A DNA stretch of 40,696 bases from an uncultured bacterium (GCA_903824595.1 CAIJXH010000004.1:1-40696); one strand, 5' to 3'; shown: positions 1 to 8,054, numbered from the stretch's first letter. Notes: generated from the sequence alone by a model not told the origin. Numbers and translations are program-made.

Positions 1-1110
1 ATCCGAAAGAGAAATTTCATCTTTTGTTTTTTGAGAAAAAATCTCACTCGATTGGATTTCGGATGATTGGTCTTTTCTGTTTTCTTCAATCATCCAGTTC
101 ACCCAATCGAGTGGCAAAGAAACTTTTTTGATTTCCTCTTTAATTTGAGAAGTGATGATTTCTTCACGAACATATTTTTGTTCACAAGGATTTTTCCGTT
201 TTGTGCATCGCAAATAGTTATGACCTTTTTGTGTTTCGGTAGTGATAAAACAACCACATTCTCCGCAACGGAAAAATCCTCTATATAGATATTCTTTCAA
301 ACCTTTTCCTTTTGGTTTAGATTTTCGGCTCATCACTTCTTGAACGGAATCAAAAAGTTTCTTTGTGATAATCGGTTCATGCTTGCCTTCGTATATTTCA
401 CCACCATATCTCATTAAGCCAGTGAATATTGGATTTTTTAATATCTGTTGATAATTTGACACGGCAAGCTGCTTTCCATTTTTTCGACACAATCCAAGTT
501 CGTTAAATTTATCTCGTAACTCTCTCAAAGTGAAATTACCAGTTGAATATGCCTCAAATGTCTTTTTGATAAGTGGAGCAATTACTTTGTCAGGTTCAAT
601 ACCTTTGCCTTTCACATTTACATATCCGAGCGGAGACATTTGAGGCCATATTCCTTCTTTCACTTTGTTACGATGTCCGCGTTTAATATTCTCACTTAGG
701 TTGTCCACATAATACTTGGATTGTGAAAATGCAATGGAAAGCATGAACTTACCTTGTGGAGTTGTATCACACCAGAAAGTTGGAAATTTTAGCTCGGCAA
801 GTTTTTCCGTATCGAGCAAGTAGATAATTTTTCCACCATCAACACTATTTCTCGCCAATCTGTCGGGATGCCATGCCAAAATCCCATTTGCCTCACCTTG
901 CTCGATACGGAGAAGCATTTCATTAAATACTGGCCGACCTGGTGCTTTAGCAGTTTGTTTCTCTACAAAAATATCTACCACTTCAATTTGTTCTTTAACC
1001 GCTAACTCTTTGAGTTCGGCCAGTTGGTCTGAAATGCTTCTCACTTGCCGATCCTCTGTATCGGTACTTTTGCGAGTGTATATGAAAAACTTTCTGGTGT
1101 GATTATTCAT
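1..1110 (-). CDS. Large serine recombinase (site-specific integrase), C-terminus cut by window edge
   Basis: The frame is open for 370 codons from ATG at 1110 to base 1. The N-terminal resolvase domain (about residues 7-155) has YTRKS with the likely nucleophile Ser15 and the arginine motif HPDRLARN at 81-88. A recombinase domain follows (about 160-265, starting PLGYV), then a zinc ribbon with Cys282, Cys285, Cys302 and Cys309. This order is that of large serine integrases, which join attP and attB of mobile elements. The start ATG overlaps the TGA stop of the upstream ORF (ATGA), so translation may be coupled. The sequence is richer in A and T than the genes to the right. The C-terminal tail lies outside the window. 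Family assignment is firm; the element it mobilises is not visible here. Confidence 0.93.
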   Translation of the reverse strand, partial: MNNHTRKFFIYTRKSTDTEDRQVRSISDQLAELKELAVKEQIEVVDIFVEKQTAKAPGRPVFNEMLLRIEQGEANGILAWHPDRLARNSVDGGKIIYLLDTEKLAELKFPTFWCDTTPQGKFMLSIAFSQSKYYVDNLSENIKRGHRNKVKEGIWPQMSPLGYVNVKGKGIEPDKVIAPLIKKTFEAYSTGNFTLRELRDKFNELGLCRKNGKQLAVSNYQQILKNPIFTGLMRYGGEIYEGKHEPIITKKLFDSVQEVMSRKSKPKGKGLKEYLYRGFFRCGECGCFITTETQKGHNYLRCTKRKNPCEQKYVREEIITSQIKEEIKKVSLPLDWVNWMIEENRKDQSSEIQSSEIFSQKTKDEISLSD

Positions 1111-1751
1111 AGAATTGTATTGGCAAACGAGTGAGCCACGCGGAGCGTGGAAAAACCTTTTGAATTCGGGAATTTTTGGCGGGAATGTGTTTGTGTCGGC
1201 GCTTCGCGCCGACCCCATTTCGGCTTCTGATTCCGATTTCCAATTTTGGCGGTGTGTATTGGACGAAGTTCGAATGTATTTCGGACAAAATCCGCAGGAT
1301 TCTGACGACTAATCGCACGCGCGGAGCGCGTAGTGGCTCTAAACCTCTCCGTACGCCCCGATTGCGTGGGGAAGCGATACAATGCGCCTCGGACACGCTC
1401 GCGGACTCGCGTGTGCAAAAACCAAAAAATTTCCTTTATTGGATGCAGTTCAGGCAACGCTCGTGCATACTTCGCATACAATTGTTTTGCAATGTTGCCC
1501 GAATCCACTCGGCTCCAGATGAATGCCGTGCTCGTGTGCTCCTTGGAAGTATAGAGCTCGGTATTTTCTATCTGTTGACTAAGAAATTCATAAAATAAAT
1601 CCCGGATTGTTTCCGAGTTTACAGGTGATTCATTATTTTTGAAATGCTTCTCAAATAATTTTATAGCCTCTTCTGCGGCATGAAAGCGGACCAGATTCCG
1701 AATCGTTTTCTCCTTCTGAATAGATCCATTTTGAATACCCTCAAAGCTCAT
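1107..1751 (-). CDS. Hypothetical protein, probably a host gene fused in frame to element DNA
   Basis: The first ~105 residues look like a normal soluble, helical, charged protein of no family I recognise (start MSFEGIQNG; later SRVDSGNIAKQLYAKYARAL). From about residue 115 the sequence changes to an Arg/Thr/Ser-rich string encoded by the palindromic stretch. The stop TGA overlaps the recombinase start as ATGA. A TGG-TATAGT box lies 6 bases before the ATG, so the start is well supported. The native C-terminus was probably replaced when the mobile element joined at about 1410-1440, leaving a chimeric reading frame. Alternatively the whole 214-residue frame belongs to the element. Confidence 0.55.
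   Translation of the reverse strand: MSFEGIQNGSIQKEKTIRNLVRFHAAEEAIKLFEKHFKNNESPVNSETIRDLFYEFLSQQIENTELYTSKEHTSTAFIWSRVDSGNIAKQLYAKYARALPELHPIKEIFWFLHTRVRERVRGALYRFPTQSGRTERFRATTRSARAISRQNPADFVRNTFELRPIHTAKIGNRNQKPKWGRREAPTQTHSRQKFPNSKGFSTLRVAHSFANTIL
1111..1425. repeat. Palindrome-rich stretch next to the recombinase; possible element end or att region
   Basis: Several small perfect hairpins are packed here: 1136-1150 (stem CCACGC, loop GGA), 1195-1213 (stem GTCGGCGC, loop TTC), 1317-1331 (stem ACGCGC, loop GGA) and a looser one around 1391-1412 (ACACGC paired with GCGTGT). Loops are GGA or its complement-like TTC. All minus-strand codons read in frame with the ORF starting at 1751, but the residues are an Arg/Thr/Ser/Gln-rich string without obvious domain character, and ORFs also stay open on the plus strand. 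I read this as element-end DNA rather than ordinary coding sequence. That is inference. Confidence 0.45.
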
Positions 1752-1757
1752 GACCGT

Positions 1758-1763
1758 ACTATA
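1758..1763 (-). promoter_or_regulatory. Extended -10 box, near-leaderless
   Basis: TGG-TATAGT on the minus strand ends 6 bases before the ATG at 1751, so a transcript would start at or within a base or two of the start codon. Confidence 0.65.
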
Positions 1764-1810
1764 CCACTCTTCTTCTATTTCTCTACGTTGCTACATGCAA
1801 AAGTGAGGAC

Positions 1811-2605
1811 CTAGAGTCGAAACGACACGCGGTGGTATTCTTGTGCCGCTCGTTGCGCAATCAATTTCATAAACGACACAGATTCTATCGGGTATTTCCC
1901 TTTTGCCGTCTCGTCGGAAAGCATGACTGCATCAGTCCCGCACATCACTGCAAACACAACATCAGTCACCTCAGCACGCGTTGGAACAGAGTGTTCCACC
2001 ATCGAAAAAAGCATTTGTGTCGCCGTAATGACCGGCTTCTGTGCACTATTGGCACATCCGATAATACGTTTTTCGATGTACGGTATTTCTTCAATAGGTT
2101 CAGCGAGTCCAAGATCACCTCGCGCCACCATCACCGCATCCGACACAGCGACAATAGCTTCGATATCATGTACTGCTTGCGCGCGTTCGATCTTTGCAAT
2201 AACGGGCAATGATGCGTCTCGATCTGCAAGGTGCGACTTGAGCGCGAGCACATCGGACGCAGTTCCCACGTACGATTGCGCGATATACTCCACGCCTTGC
2301 TCGATCGCAAAATCAAGATCACTCAAATCTTTCGCGGTGAGAATTTCTTTGTCTTTATCAAACTGATGTCCATCATCAGTGGTCTCACGTGGACCAGAGA
2401 GATCGATAATGATCGGAATGCGCACATTGCGCGCGGCTGCAATAGAGCGAATGAGAGCAATATATTCTGCATGTTGTTCATGCGTACCATGCGACATATT
2501 ACATCGCATGATGTTCATTCCACTACTCACCATACCATCAAGCACGGCGCGACTACCGCTAACTGGTCCAACGGTACCGATAATTTGAATAGTGGAGTTG
2601 CTCAT
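1811..2605 (-). CDS. Pyruvate kinase-like protein lacking the B and C domains
   Basis: 264 residues against about 470 in normal pyruvate kinases. The TIM-barrel pieces are present in order: IIGTVGP at 8-14, MRCNMSHG at 33-40 (normally RLNFSHG), IAKIE at 136-140 with the catalytic-type Lys/Glu, ARGDLG at 161-166 with the metal Asp, TATQML at 194-199, PTRAE at 208-212 and GTDAVMLSDETAKGKYP at 223-239. After IIIDLSGP, where the lid-like B domain should begin, there is only a linker of about 20 residues before LSDLDFAIEQGV. The C-terminal regulatory domain is absent. The ATG at 2605 fits the family; an upstream in-frame GTG lies at 2620. It follows the dehydrogenase by 27 bases. Activity as a kinase is uncertain. 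Confidence 0.85.
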   Translation of the reverse strand: MSNSTIQIIGTVGPVSGSRAVLDGMVSSGMNIMRCNMSHGTHEQHAEYIALIRSIAAARNVRIPIIIDLSGPRETTDDGHQFDKDKEILTAKDLSDLDFAIEQGVEYIAQSYVGTASDVLALKSHLADRDASLPVIAKIERAQAVHDIEAIVAVSDAVMVARGDLGLAEPIEEIPYIEKRIIGCANSAQKPVITATQMLFSMVEHSVPTRAEVTDVVFAVMCGTDAVMLSDETAKGKYPIESVSFMKLIAQRAAQEYHRVSFRL

Positions 2606-2632
2606 ATCAGAAAAAGGCACGTGTTGCTTCTA

Positions 2633-3619
2633 TCATAGCATCACCCTATGAATTGGAGTTCCTTCAATGAATCGTTTGATGGTATCACACGTCACGGCAA
2701 GTATTTCACCGTATGATTCTTTCGAGAAAAAAGCTACGTGAGGAGTCGCAATTACATTGGGCATGTGGATGAGTACATGATCGCGAATGATTGTATGCGG
2801 GTCGCGCACCGACGTTCCACTCACCACCATCTCGAGCTCTCGATCAAGATCGCGTTCGCCTTCAAGCACGTCGAGCCCTGCTCCCGCAACGACACCCTGC
2901 GTGAGTGCCGCGAGAAGCGCCTGCGTATCAATCAGCTCCCCGCGCGCCGTGTTGATAATATAAACTCCGCGCTTCATTTTTGCGAGCGTACCAGCATTGA
3001 TCAGATGATGATTTTCTTTCGTGTACGGCGCATGAAGCGAGATAACATCGGAACAGGCAAGCAGTTCATCAAACGAAACATATCGTGCATGCTCACCTTC
3101 GATACTGTGCGTTGGAAATGGATCGTACATCAAGACACGCATGCCAAACCCTTGCGCGATCGCGACTGTATTTTTACCGATAGCTCCCGTACCCACCACA
3201 CCAATAATCTTGCCGAATAGATCAAAACCTTGCAAGGTTGCCATGGTGAAATCGGCATCCTGCACTTGCTGATGTGCCGTGACCACTTTGCGCGAGAGCG
3301 CAAGCAATAGCGCAAACGCAAACTCCGCCACCGTGTGTGATCCATATTTCGGAACATTACACACCGCGATTCCACGCTCCTTTGCATATGCCACATCAAT
3401 ATGATCAAAGCCTGTGGAGCGAGTTGCGATCATCTTGAGGTTGGGCAACGCATCCATTTCCGATTTCCGAAATTCCTGTCGCACAAAAATACTCACGATC
3501 TCCGCATCGGAGTGTTGAGAAAAATCAGCTACCGAGTCTACATACGCCACCACACCAGGAAACGCGACATCAAACGCCACGCGCGCCGCCGCATCAGCTC
3601 CCATGACAATAATCCGCAT
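2633..3619 (-). CDS. D-isomer-specific 2-hydroxyacid dehydrogenase (D-lactate dehydrogenase-like)
   Basis: 328 residues, the usual length. The NAD-binding Rossmann segment GVVGTGAIGKN is followed by MYDPFP. Catalytic residues of the family are visible: Arg in NTARGELIDT, Glu in LDVLEGE and His in TPHVAF. It probably reduces pyruvate or a related 2-oxoacid with NADH, allowing NAD+ regeneration in a fermentative cell; the exact substrate cannot be told from sequence. It heads a two-gene unit with the pyruvate kinase-like gene. The start is set by a TGC-TATACT box 7 bases upstream. Confidence 0.9.
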   Translation of the reverse strand: MRIIVMGADAAARVAFDVAFPGVVAYVDSVADFSQHSDAEIVSIFVRQEFRKSEMDALPNLKMIATRSTGFDHIDVAYAKERGIAVCNVPKYGSHTVAEFAFALLLALSRKVVTAHQQVQDADFTMATLQGFDLFGKIIGVVGTGAIGKNTVAIAQGFGMRVLMYDPFPTHSIEGEHARYVSFDELLACSDVISLHAPYTKENHHLINAGTLAKMKRGVYIINTARGELIDTQALLAALTQGVVAGAGLDVLEGERDLDRELEMVVSGTSVRDPHTIIRDHVLIHMPNVIATPHVAFFSKESYGEILAVTCDTIKRFIEGTPIHRVML

Positions 3620-3626
3620 TCCGCAC

Positions 3627-3632
3627 AGTATA
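3627..3632 (-). promoter_or_regulatory. Extended -10 box of the dehydrogenase/pyruvate kinase unit
   Basis: TGC-TATACT on the minus strand, 7 bases before the ATG at 3619; a near-leaderless mRNA is predicted. Confidence 0.65.
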
Positions 3633-3659
3633 GCAGGTTGATGGAAATACGAGAGGTGG

Positions 3660-3665
3660 TACTAT
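3660..3665 (+). promoter_or_regulatory. -10-like box before the DUF5652 gene
   Basis: TACTAT ends 6 bases before the ATG at 3672. Weaker than others because there is no TGN extension, but the spacing is the same. It lies about 30 bases from the divergent box of the dehydrogenase gene. Confidence 0.45.
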
Positions 3666-3671
3666 GTACAT

Positions 3672-3917
3672 ATGAATCCTATTGCCCTCGATGGAATGAA
3701 TATAACAGGCGTCGCGCCAGGCGGCCTCCTTGTGTTATTATTTTGGAGCCTTTTTTGGAAGGGATTTGCCCTGTGGCACGCTGCAAAACGCGACGAAAAG
3801 TGGTGGTTCATCGCGTTTCTGCTTCTCAACACCGTAGGTATTCTCGAAATTGTCTATCTCTTCTTCATTGCCAAAGTTCCCGCGTTCCGCAGCAAATGTG
3901 GTCTAAAAGCTGAATAG
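3672..3917 (+). CDS. DUF5652 small membrane protein
   Basis: 81 residues with two hydrophobic helices (about 16-34 and 46-66), separated by the charged segment HAAKRDEKWWF. The pattern W-K-G-x-A-L-W-x-A then K-x-W-F then LLLNTVGILEIVYLFF is that of DUF5652, a family I know mainly from CPR bacteria and related genomes. Function unknown. The start has a TACTAT box 6 bases upstream and no Shine-Dalgarno sequence. It is divergent from the dehydrogenase gene. Confidence 0.85.
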   Translation: MNPIALDGMNITGVAPGGLLVLLFWSLFWKGFALWHAAKRDEKWWFIAFLLLNTVGILEIVYLFFIAKVPAFRSKCGLKAE

Positions 3918-3955
3918 ATCAAAAAAATTCTTTGCTAAACATACTCCCCTATCCG

Positions 3956-4111
3956 CTATTCCCATGCGCGTTCTTCTGTATCGAGGTCGTCACCAAAGTC
4001 ATCTTCGTCATCATCCGTGTCAACATCTCCCAAAATCTCTTCTACCGAGTCGTCTGACAGACCTTTATCTTCATGCTCTTCTTCTTCATTCTTACGAGAA
4101 TCACGTATCAT
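3956..4111 (-). CDS. Small acidic protein, 51 residues
   Basis: An ORF from ATG 4111 to TAG 3956. After a basic start (MIRDSRK) nearly every residue is Asp, Glu, Ser, Gly or Thr, including DTDDDEDDFGDDLD, and it ends ERAWE. Net charge is strongly negative and no fold is expected. Small acidic tails of this kind are common in compact genomes and may bind basic proteins or metals, but no function can be assigned. No Shine-Dalgarno sequence; the upstream DNA is AT-rich (TTTATATAG). It is divergent from recG, with the palindromic block between. Confidence 0.6.
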   Translation of the reverse strand: MIRDSRKNEEEEHEDKGLSDDSVEEILGDVDTDDDEDDFGDDLDTEERAWE

Positions 4112-4198
4112 ATGCTATATAAATAAGACTACTAAAACCAAACACGCCTATAGTACTAATGGAATCGGCGAACGCAAGACCCCTCCTCCTATACACCT

Positions 4199-4338
4199 GT
4201 GAATAACTCTGTACGTATCCCATCACGACACGATTCTCCGAGGTCGGGATTTTTCTGCTGAAAAATCCCTCTGTTTCGCGCCGTCGCGCTGCAAAGACCT
4301 CGTCGAACATGTCGTGAGGGGATACGCGTGAATAACTC
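4199..4338. repeat. Palindromic block flanked by 11-base direct repeats (MITE-like or structured RNA)
   Basis: The same 11 bases (GTGAATAACTC) occur at 4199-4209 and 4328-4338. Between them is an imperfect terminal inverted repeat, 4214-4229 with 4311-4326 (15 of 16 paired). Inside are a second stem 4239-4245/4296-4302 (CGAGGTC/GACCTCG), a perfect 10-base hairpin 4246-4255/4260-4269 with loop TGCT, and a small GC hairpin near 4277-4288. The whole can fold as a multibranched cruciform. Direct repeats outside inverted repeats are what a small inserted element with a target duplication would leave. Confidence 0.6.
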
Positions 4339-4345
4339 AATCAGT

Positions 4346-4351
4346 TATAAT
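4346..4351 (+). promoter_or_regulatory. -10 box of recG
   Basis: A consensus TATAAT ends 6 bases before the ATG at 4358. The placement argues for that ATG, not the in-frame GTG at 4328 inside the direct repeat, and predicts a leaderless mRNA. Confidence 0.65.
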
Positions 4352-4357
4352 CCAGAC

Positions 4358-6517
4358 ATGGTGCCCAGTGATACAATCGCGCAACACTTTCGTCTCGCAA
4401 TGCCCGTTGCTGCCGCGTTGAGAAAAATCGGCATCACAACCATACACGACCTTTTGTACCATTTCCCCGCACGATATGATCAAGGAGGAACAGAGTCGAG
4501 TATTGCAGGACTATCCATAGGGCAAGCAACCATATTCGGCACTATTCATGCGCTCGAGACCAAAAAATCGTGGAAACGAAAAATTCCGGTAGGTGAAGCA
4601 AAACTCCGTGACGCAAGCGGTTCAATAAAAATCATGTGGTTTCATCAACCGTATGTGGTGAAAAAATTTTCTGAAGGAATGTTTGTAAAAGCTTCAGGGA
4701 TGGTGAGCGGAAAAGACGGCTCTCTCTATCTAGCCAACCCACACATCGAACCAGCGGATCCGATCGAGACAGGAATCTTCGCTGCCACACCAGAAAACAC
4801 CGATGCACCAATTTTTCCGGTATATCCAGAGTCACGCGGCGTGTCGTCGTTATGGTTTCGCCATGCACTCAAGCGCGTACTCAATGCAGGAGCACACGGT
4901 ATAGAAGATCCGATCCCATCGGCAATACGAGAAAAGTATCGCCTGCCCTCACTCGACACTGCGCTCGTATGGATCCACGCGCCAGAAAGACTCTCACACG
5001 CGGAAGCTGCGCGAAAACGTTTCGCATTTGAAGAGATGTTCGTCCTTCAAATACAGAAAGCACTCGACCGTCTCGAAAACGACACGCGTACCGCATTTCC
5101 AGTCAATGAAGGCGAGAAATTCGCGCGCACCTTTCTCAAATCCCTCCCTTTTCGCAGTACTCATGCGCAGCAGCGCGCAATTCACGATATTCTGCGTGAT
5201 TTCAAAAAACAACATCCCATGGCGCGACTCCTAGAAGGTGACGTGGGTAGCGGCAAAACGGCAGTCGCAGCTGCCACCGCCTACGCGATTGTGAATAGCC
5301 GTCCGCCCGAGCGTACCAGCGGCACTCTCCAGATTGCCTACATGGCACCCACAGAAATACTCGCGCAGCAACATTTTCAGTCATTCATCGAATACTTCAA
5401 AAATCTACCCATCAACATTGCGCTTATGACAGGCAGCGGGTGCAAAAAGTTCCCTTCCAAAGCACACCGCCACAAAGCGACCTCCATCTCTCGCGCACAA
5501 CTTTTGAAATGGATCGCAAACGGAGAAATCGCCATGCTTGTAGGCACACACGCCCTCATTCAAAAATCCGTTGTTTTCCAACACCTCGCCTACTGCATCG
5601 TCGACGAACAACATCGCTTCGGCACACGTCAGCGCGCCGCTCTCCTACAGAAACCATCCCCCATGCACGCAAAGCCAGTACCACATTTCCTCTCCATGAC
5701 CGCAACACCCATCCCTCGCACTCTTGCACTTACCATGTACGGCGATCTCGATCTCTCCATTCTCGATGAACTGCCGCCCGGACGCACCACCATTACTACA
5801 GAAATCGTACGTTCCTCTCATCGCACACAGGCATACGAACGCATGCGCAGCGAACTCAAAAAAGGGAGACAGGCATACGTCGTTTGTCCGCGCATCGAAG
5901 AACCTGATCCGCAAAAAGAACATGCCGTACAAGCAAAATCCGCAAAAGCCGAGGCAGCGCGACTCCAAAAAGATATTTTCCCAGAATACGAAATCGGACT
6001 TCTCCACGGTGCAATGAAACCAGCCGAGAAAGATGCGGTGATGGCACGTTTTGCATGCGGCAAAACTCACGTTCTCGTCGCCACTTCAGTCGTCGAAGTA
6101 GGCATCAACGTCCCCAATGCCACCGTCATTCTCATTGAGGGCGCGGAGCGATTCGGACTTGCCCAACTACACCAGCTCCGCGGACGCGTCCAACGCTCAT
6201 CACATCCGCCCATGTGTTTTCTCGTATCAGATACAGCATCGCACACTTCCACCACGCGTCTCCGCGCACTCGCTCATTCTTCCGACGGATTCAAGCTCGC
6301 TGAAATTGATCTAAAAACACGCGGTGCGGGCGACCTGTGGGGCAAGAAACAGTGGGGAATTTCTGACATCGGCATGGACGCACTGCAAAATATCCGCCTC
6401 ATTCGTGCTGCTCGCGAAGAGGCGACGCGTGTCGTACAGAGTGACCCGCACCTTACAAACCACAGAGCTCTACGCGCGCGCATTTCCTCTCTCGCGGAGA
6501 AACTTCACGAGGAGTAA
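4358..6517 (+). CDS. recG: ATP-dependent DNA helicase RecG
   Basis: 719 residues from ATG 4358, close to the usual length. The N-terminal wedge/OB region (about 1-260) contains HDLLYHFPARYD, typical of RecG. Helicase motifs: Walker A GDVGSGKT near 294, DEQH box in IVDEQHRFGTRQR near 418, SMTATPIPRTLAL, then VVEVGINVPNA and HQLRGRVQRS in the second RecA lobe. The RecG C-terminal signature FKLAEIDLKTRGAGDLWG is present. RecG remodels stalled forks and Holliday junctions. An in-frame GTG at 4328 would add ten residues but lies upstream of the TATAAT box. It converges on the PKD gene with a 30-base gap. Confidence 0.97.
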   Translation: MVPSDTIAQHFRLAMPVAAALRKIGITTIHDLLYHFPARYDQGGTESSIAGLSIGQATIFGTIHALETKKSWKRKIPVGEAKLRDASGSIKIMWFHQPYVVKKFSEGMFVKASGMVSGKDGSLYLANPHIEPADPIETGIFAATPENTDAPIFPVYPESRGVSSLWFRHALKRVLNAGAHGIEDPIPSAIREKYRLPSLDTALVWIHAPERLSHAEAARKRFAFEEMFVLQIQKALDRLENDTRTAFPVNEGEKFARTFLKSLPFRSTHAQQRAIHDILRDFKKQHPMARLLEGDVGSGKTAVAAATAYAIVNSRPPERTSGTLQIAYMAPTEILAQQHFQSFIEYFKNLPINIALMTGSGCKKFPSKAHRHKATSISRAQLLKWIANGEIAMLVGTHALIQKSVVFQHLAYCIVDEQHRFGTRQRAALLQKPSPMHAKPVPHFLSMTATPIPRTLALTMYGDLDLSILDELPPGRTTITTEIVRSSHRTQAYERMRSELKKGRQAYVVCPRIEEPDPQKEHAVQAKSAKAEAARLQKDIFPEYEIGLLHGAMKPAEKDAVMARFACGKTHVLVATSVVEVGINVPNATVILIEGAERFGLAQLHQLRGRVQRSSHPPMCFLVSDTASHTSTTRLRALAHSSDGFKLAEIDLKTRGAGDLWGKKQWGISDIGMDALQNIRLIRAAREEATRVVQSDPHLTNHRALRARISSLAEKLHEE

Positions 6518-6547
6518 CAGCTCCTTTGGGTATAAGAGTCACACACC

Positions 6548-7927
6548 CTAGTTCGTAATCGTCACCGACAGCGTGTCGACACGCGATCCGCGCGTAAGCC
6601 GTATCGTATACGATCCAACCGCTTGATATCTGTGATCGAGCGACAGCGTAGAATTCGAACCCGTACATGCGGGAGTCGCACCTGCCACTTGACCATCACC
6701 CCACTCGAGAGAATACGTCTGACAATTTCCAGTATCAAAATGTGCTTGCACTTGCAATGGATCTCCTCCCACATTTGGCGCAAGCGACATACTGCCCAAA
6801 CCAGACCCATCAGAAGATCCGCCGGCGGCAGAGATAGATACTGACGCAATGGTGACAGGAATAATCGTACCGTTCGATTGCTGGATGAATATAACCAGCT
6901 GTGCCGTATATCCACCGGGAGACATGTATGTGTGGCTCACCGATTGCAAACTTCCCGTACAACTCGAGCTTGAAACACCTGAGCTTCCCAATTCTTGCCC
7001 ATCGCCAAACACAACATTGTACGCAACTCCAGCTCCGCATGAAATATAGAATGTCGTCGTGAGAGGCGCAGGTCCGCTTGTCACAAACGCTGATATAGTT
7101 CCTCGCGCAATCGCTGGATTACCCACACCCACACCGCCAGACACAGGTGCTGCCGGACCAGTTACGGTAACGGTCGCCGTCGTCGTGTGTTCGCCTGAAG
7201 AAAGAGTGACTTTGTATGTTCCGCCATATTGATATGTATGACCAAGCGTCTGATTGATCGGGTAGCACGATCCAGAAGGAACCGTGAGCAAGGAAGGCTG
7301 CGACCCGTCACCATAATCAAGACTGTACGTTGCGCCACTACACGAATTGGTCGTATTCACTGTCGCTTGTATAGCCACCGCAAGAGGCGCATTGCCCGTA
7401 ATCGGCGTCACCTGAATAAACCCTCCGACCGGCGACGGCCCTATTGATGCTTGAGTACCGCCAGAACCATTGAGTGTTGCGCATGCCAAAGACATCGCTG
7501 CCGCGGTACGCGGACCAACCACACCAAAACCCGTCGTACCTGGCGTACCAGAAGAAACAATGTTGTTTTTCACCTGCCACCGTTGCACCGCTGCTTCGGT
7601 ACGCGCTCCAAAATACCCAGATACCGTCCCTTCAGGATATACCGAGCTGTCGGTCGCAAGAAACCTCTGAAGTCGCGATACATCATCACCTGTCGAACCA
7701 AATTTGAGAGACACCCCGAGGAGTGGACACGCACTCGAGACAGATTGTCCAGAACCAGAAGATGACAGAGGCGCCGTCGAGCCACCCGTACCAATCTGTT
7801 GCTGCAATTGGGTAACACGCGCCAAAAGATCCCGCACCTGTTGCTGGAGATCTTGCACGGATTGCGCGTGCGTTGCATACGGGAGAACCAACGTCATCAC
7901 CACGAACAACCATGTCGATATACGCAT
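6548..7927 (-). CDS. Secreted protein with peptidoglycan-binding and PKD-type domains
   Basis: 459 residues from ATG 7927 (an upstream in-frame ATG at 7948 would spoil the signal peptide). The N-terminus MRISTWLFVVMTLVLPYATHAQ is a signal peptide, followed by a short coiled coil (DLQQQVRDLLARVTQLQQQ) and a peptidoglycan-binding type 1 domain (GVSLKFGSTGDDVSRLQRFL to GYFGARTEAAVQRWQ). Three immunoglobulin-like PKD-type repeats follow, each with a GDG core (LDYGDGSQ, VFGDGQE, LEWGDGQ) and Cys pairs. Ser/Gly/Thr-rich linkers separate them. It is probably a cell-wall-bound surface protein in adhesion or scaffolding; no catalytic residues are seen. Monocistronic and convergent with recG. Confidence 0.88.
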   Translation of the reverse strand: MRISTWLFVVMTLVLPYATHAQSVQDLQQQVRDLLARVTQLQQQIGTGGSTAPLSSSGSGQSVSSACPLLGVSLKFGSTGDDVSRLQRFLATDSSVYPEGTVSGYFGARTEAAVQRWQVKNNIVSSGTPGTTGFGVVGPRTAAAMSLACATLNGSGGTQASIGPSPVGGFIQVTPITGNAPLAVAIQATVNTTNSCSGATYSLDYGDGSQPSLLTVPSGSCYPINQTLGHTYQYGGTYKVTLSSGEHTTTATVTVTGPAAPVSGGVGVGNPAIARGTISAFVTSGPAPLTTTFYISCGAGVAYNVVFGDGQELGSSGVSSSSCTGSLQSVSHTYMSPGGYTAQLVIFIQQSNGTIIPVTIASVSISAAGGSSDGSGLGSMSLAPNVGGDPLQVQAHFDTGNCQTYSLEWGDGQVAGATPACTGSNSTLSLDHRYQAVGSYTIRLTRGSRVDTLSVTITN

Positions 7928-7980
7928 ACCGCCATTGTCGCATGCCATATATCAAACGCAACGACAAATCCACATATGAG

Positions 7981-8054
7981 TCCGCCCGCTTGGACTCGAA
8001 CCAAGGACCCTGGAGGTATAAGCTCCATGCTCTAACCAACTGAGCTACGGGCGG
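7981..8054 (-). tRNA. tRNA-Ile with anticodon UAU
   Basis: 74 bases fold completely on the minus strand: acceptor CCGCCCG/CGGGCGG, D stem GCTC/GAGC, anticodon stem TGGAG/CTCCA with loop CTTATAC, T stem CTTGG/CCAAG with loop TTCGAGT, discriminator A. The anticodon is TAT, reading AUA as isoleucine. CCA is not encoded. Most bacteria read AUA with a CAU-anticodon tRNA modified by TilS, so this is the rarer solution. Confidence 0.93.

Noticed and set aside
1176-1598. 140-residue plus-strand ORF
   Set aside because: Opposite the chimeric ORF; stays open because of GC-rich palindromes.
4101-4340. 79-residue minus-strand ORF
   Set aside because: It crosses the palindromic block and overlaps the small acidic gene in another frame. 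No promoter and no protein-like pattern.
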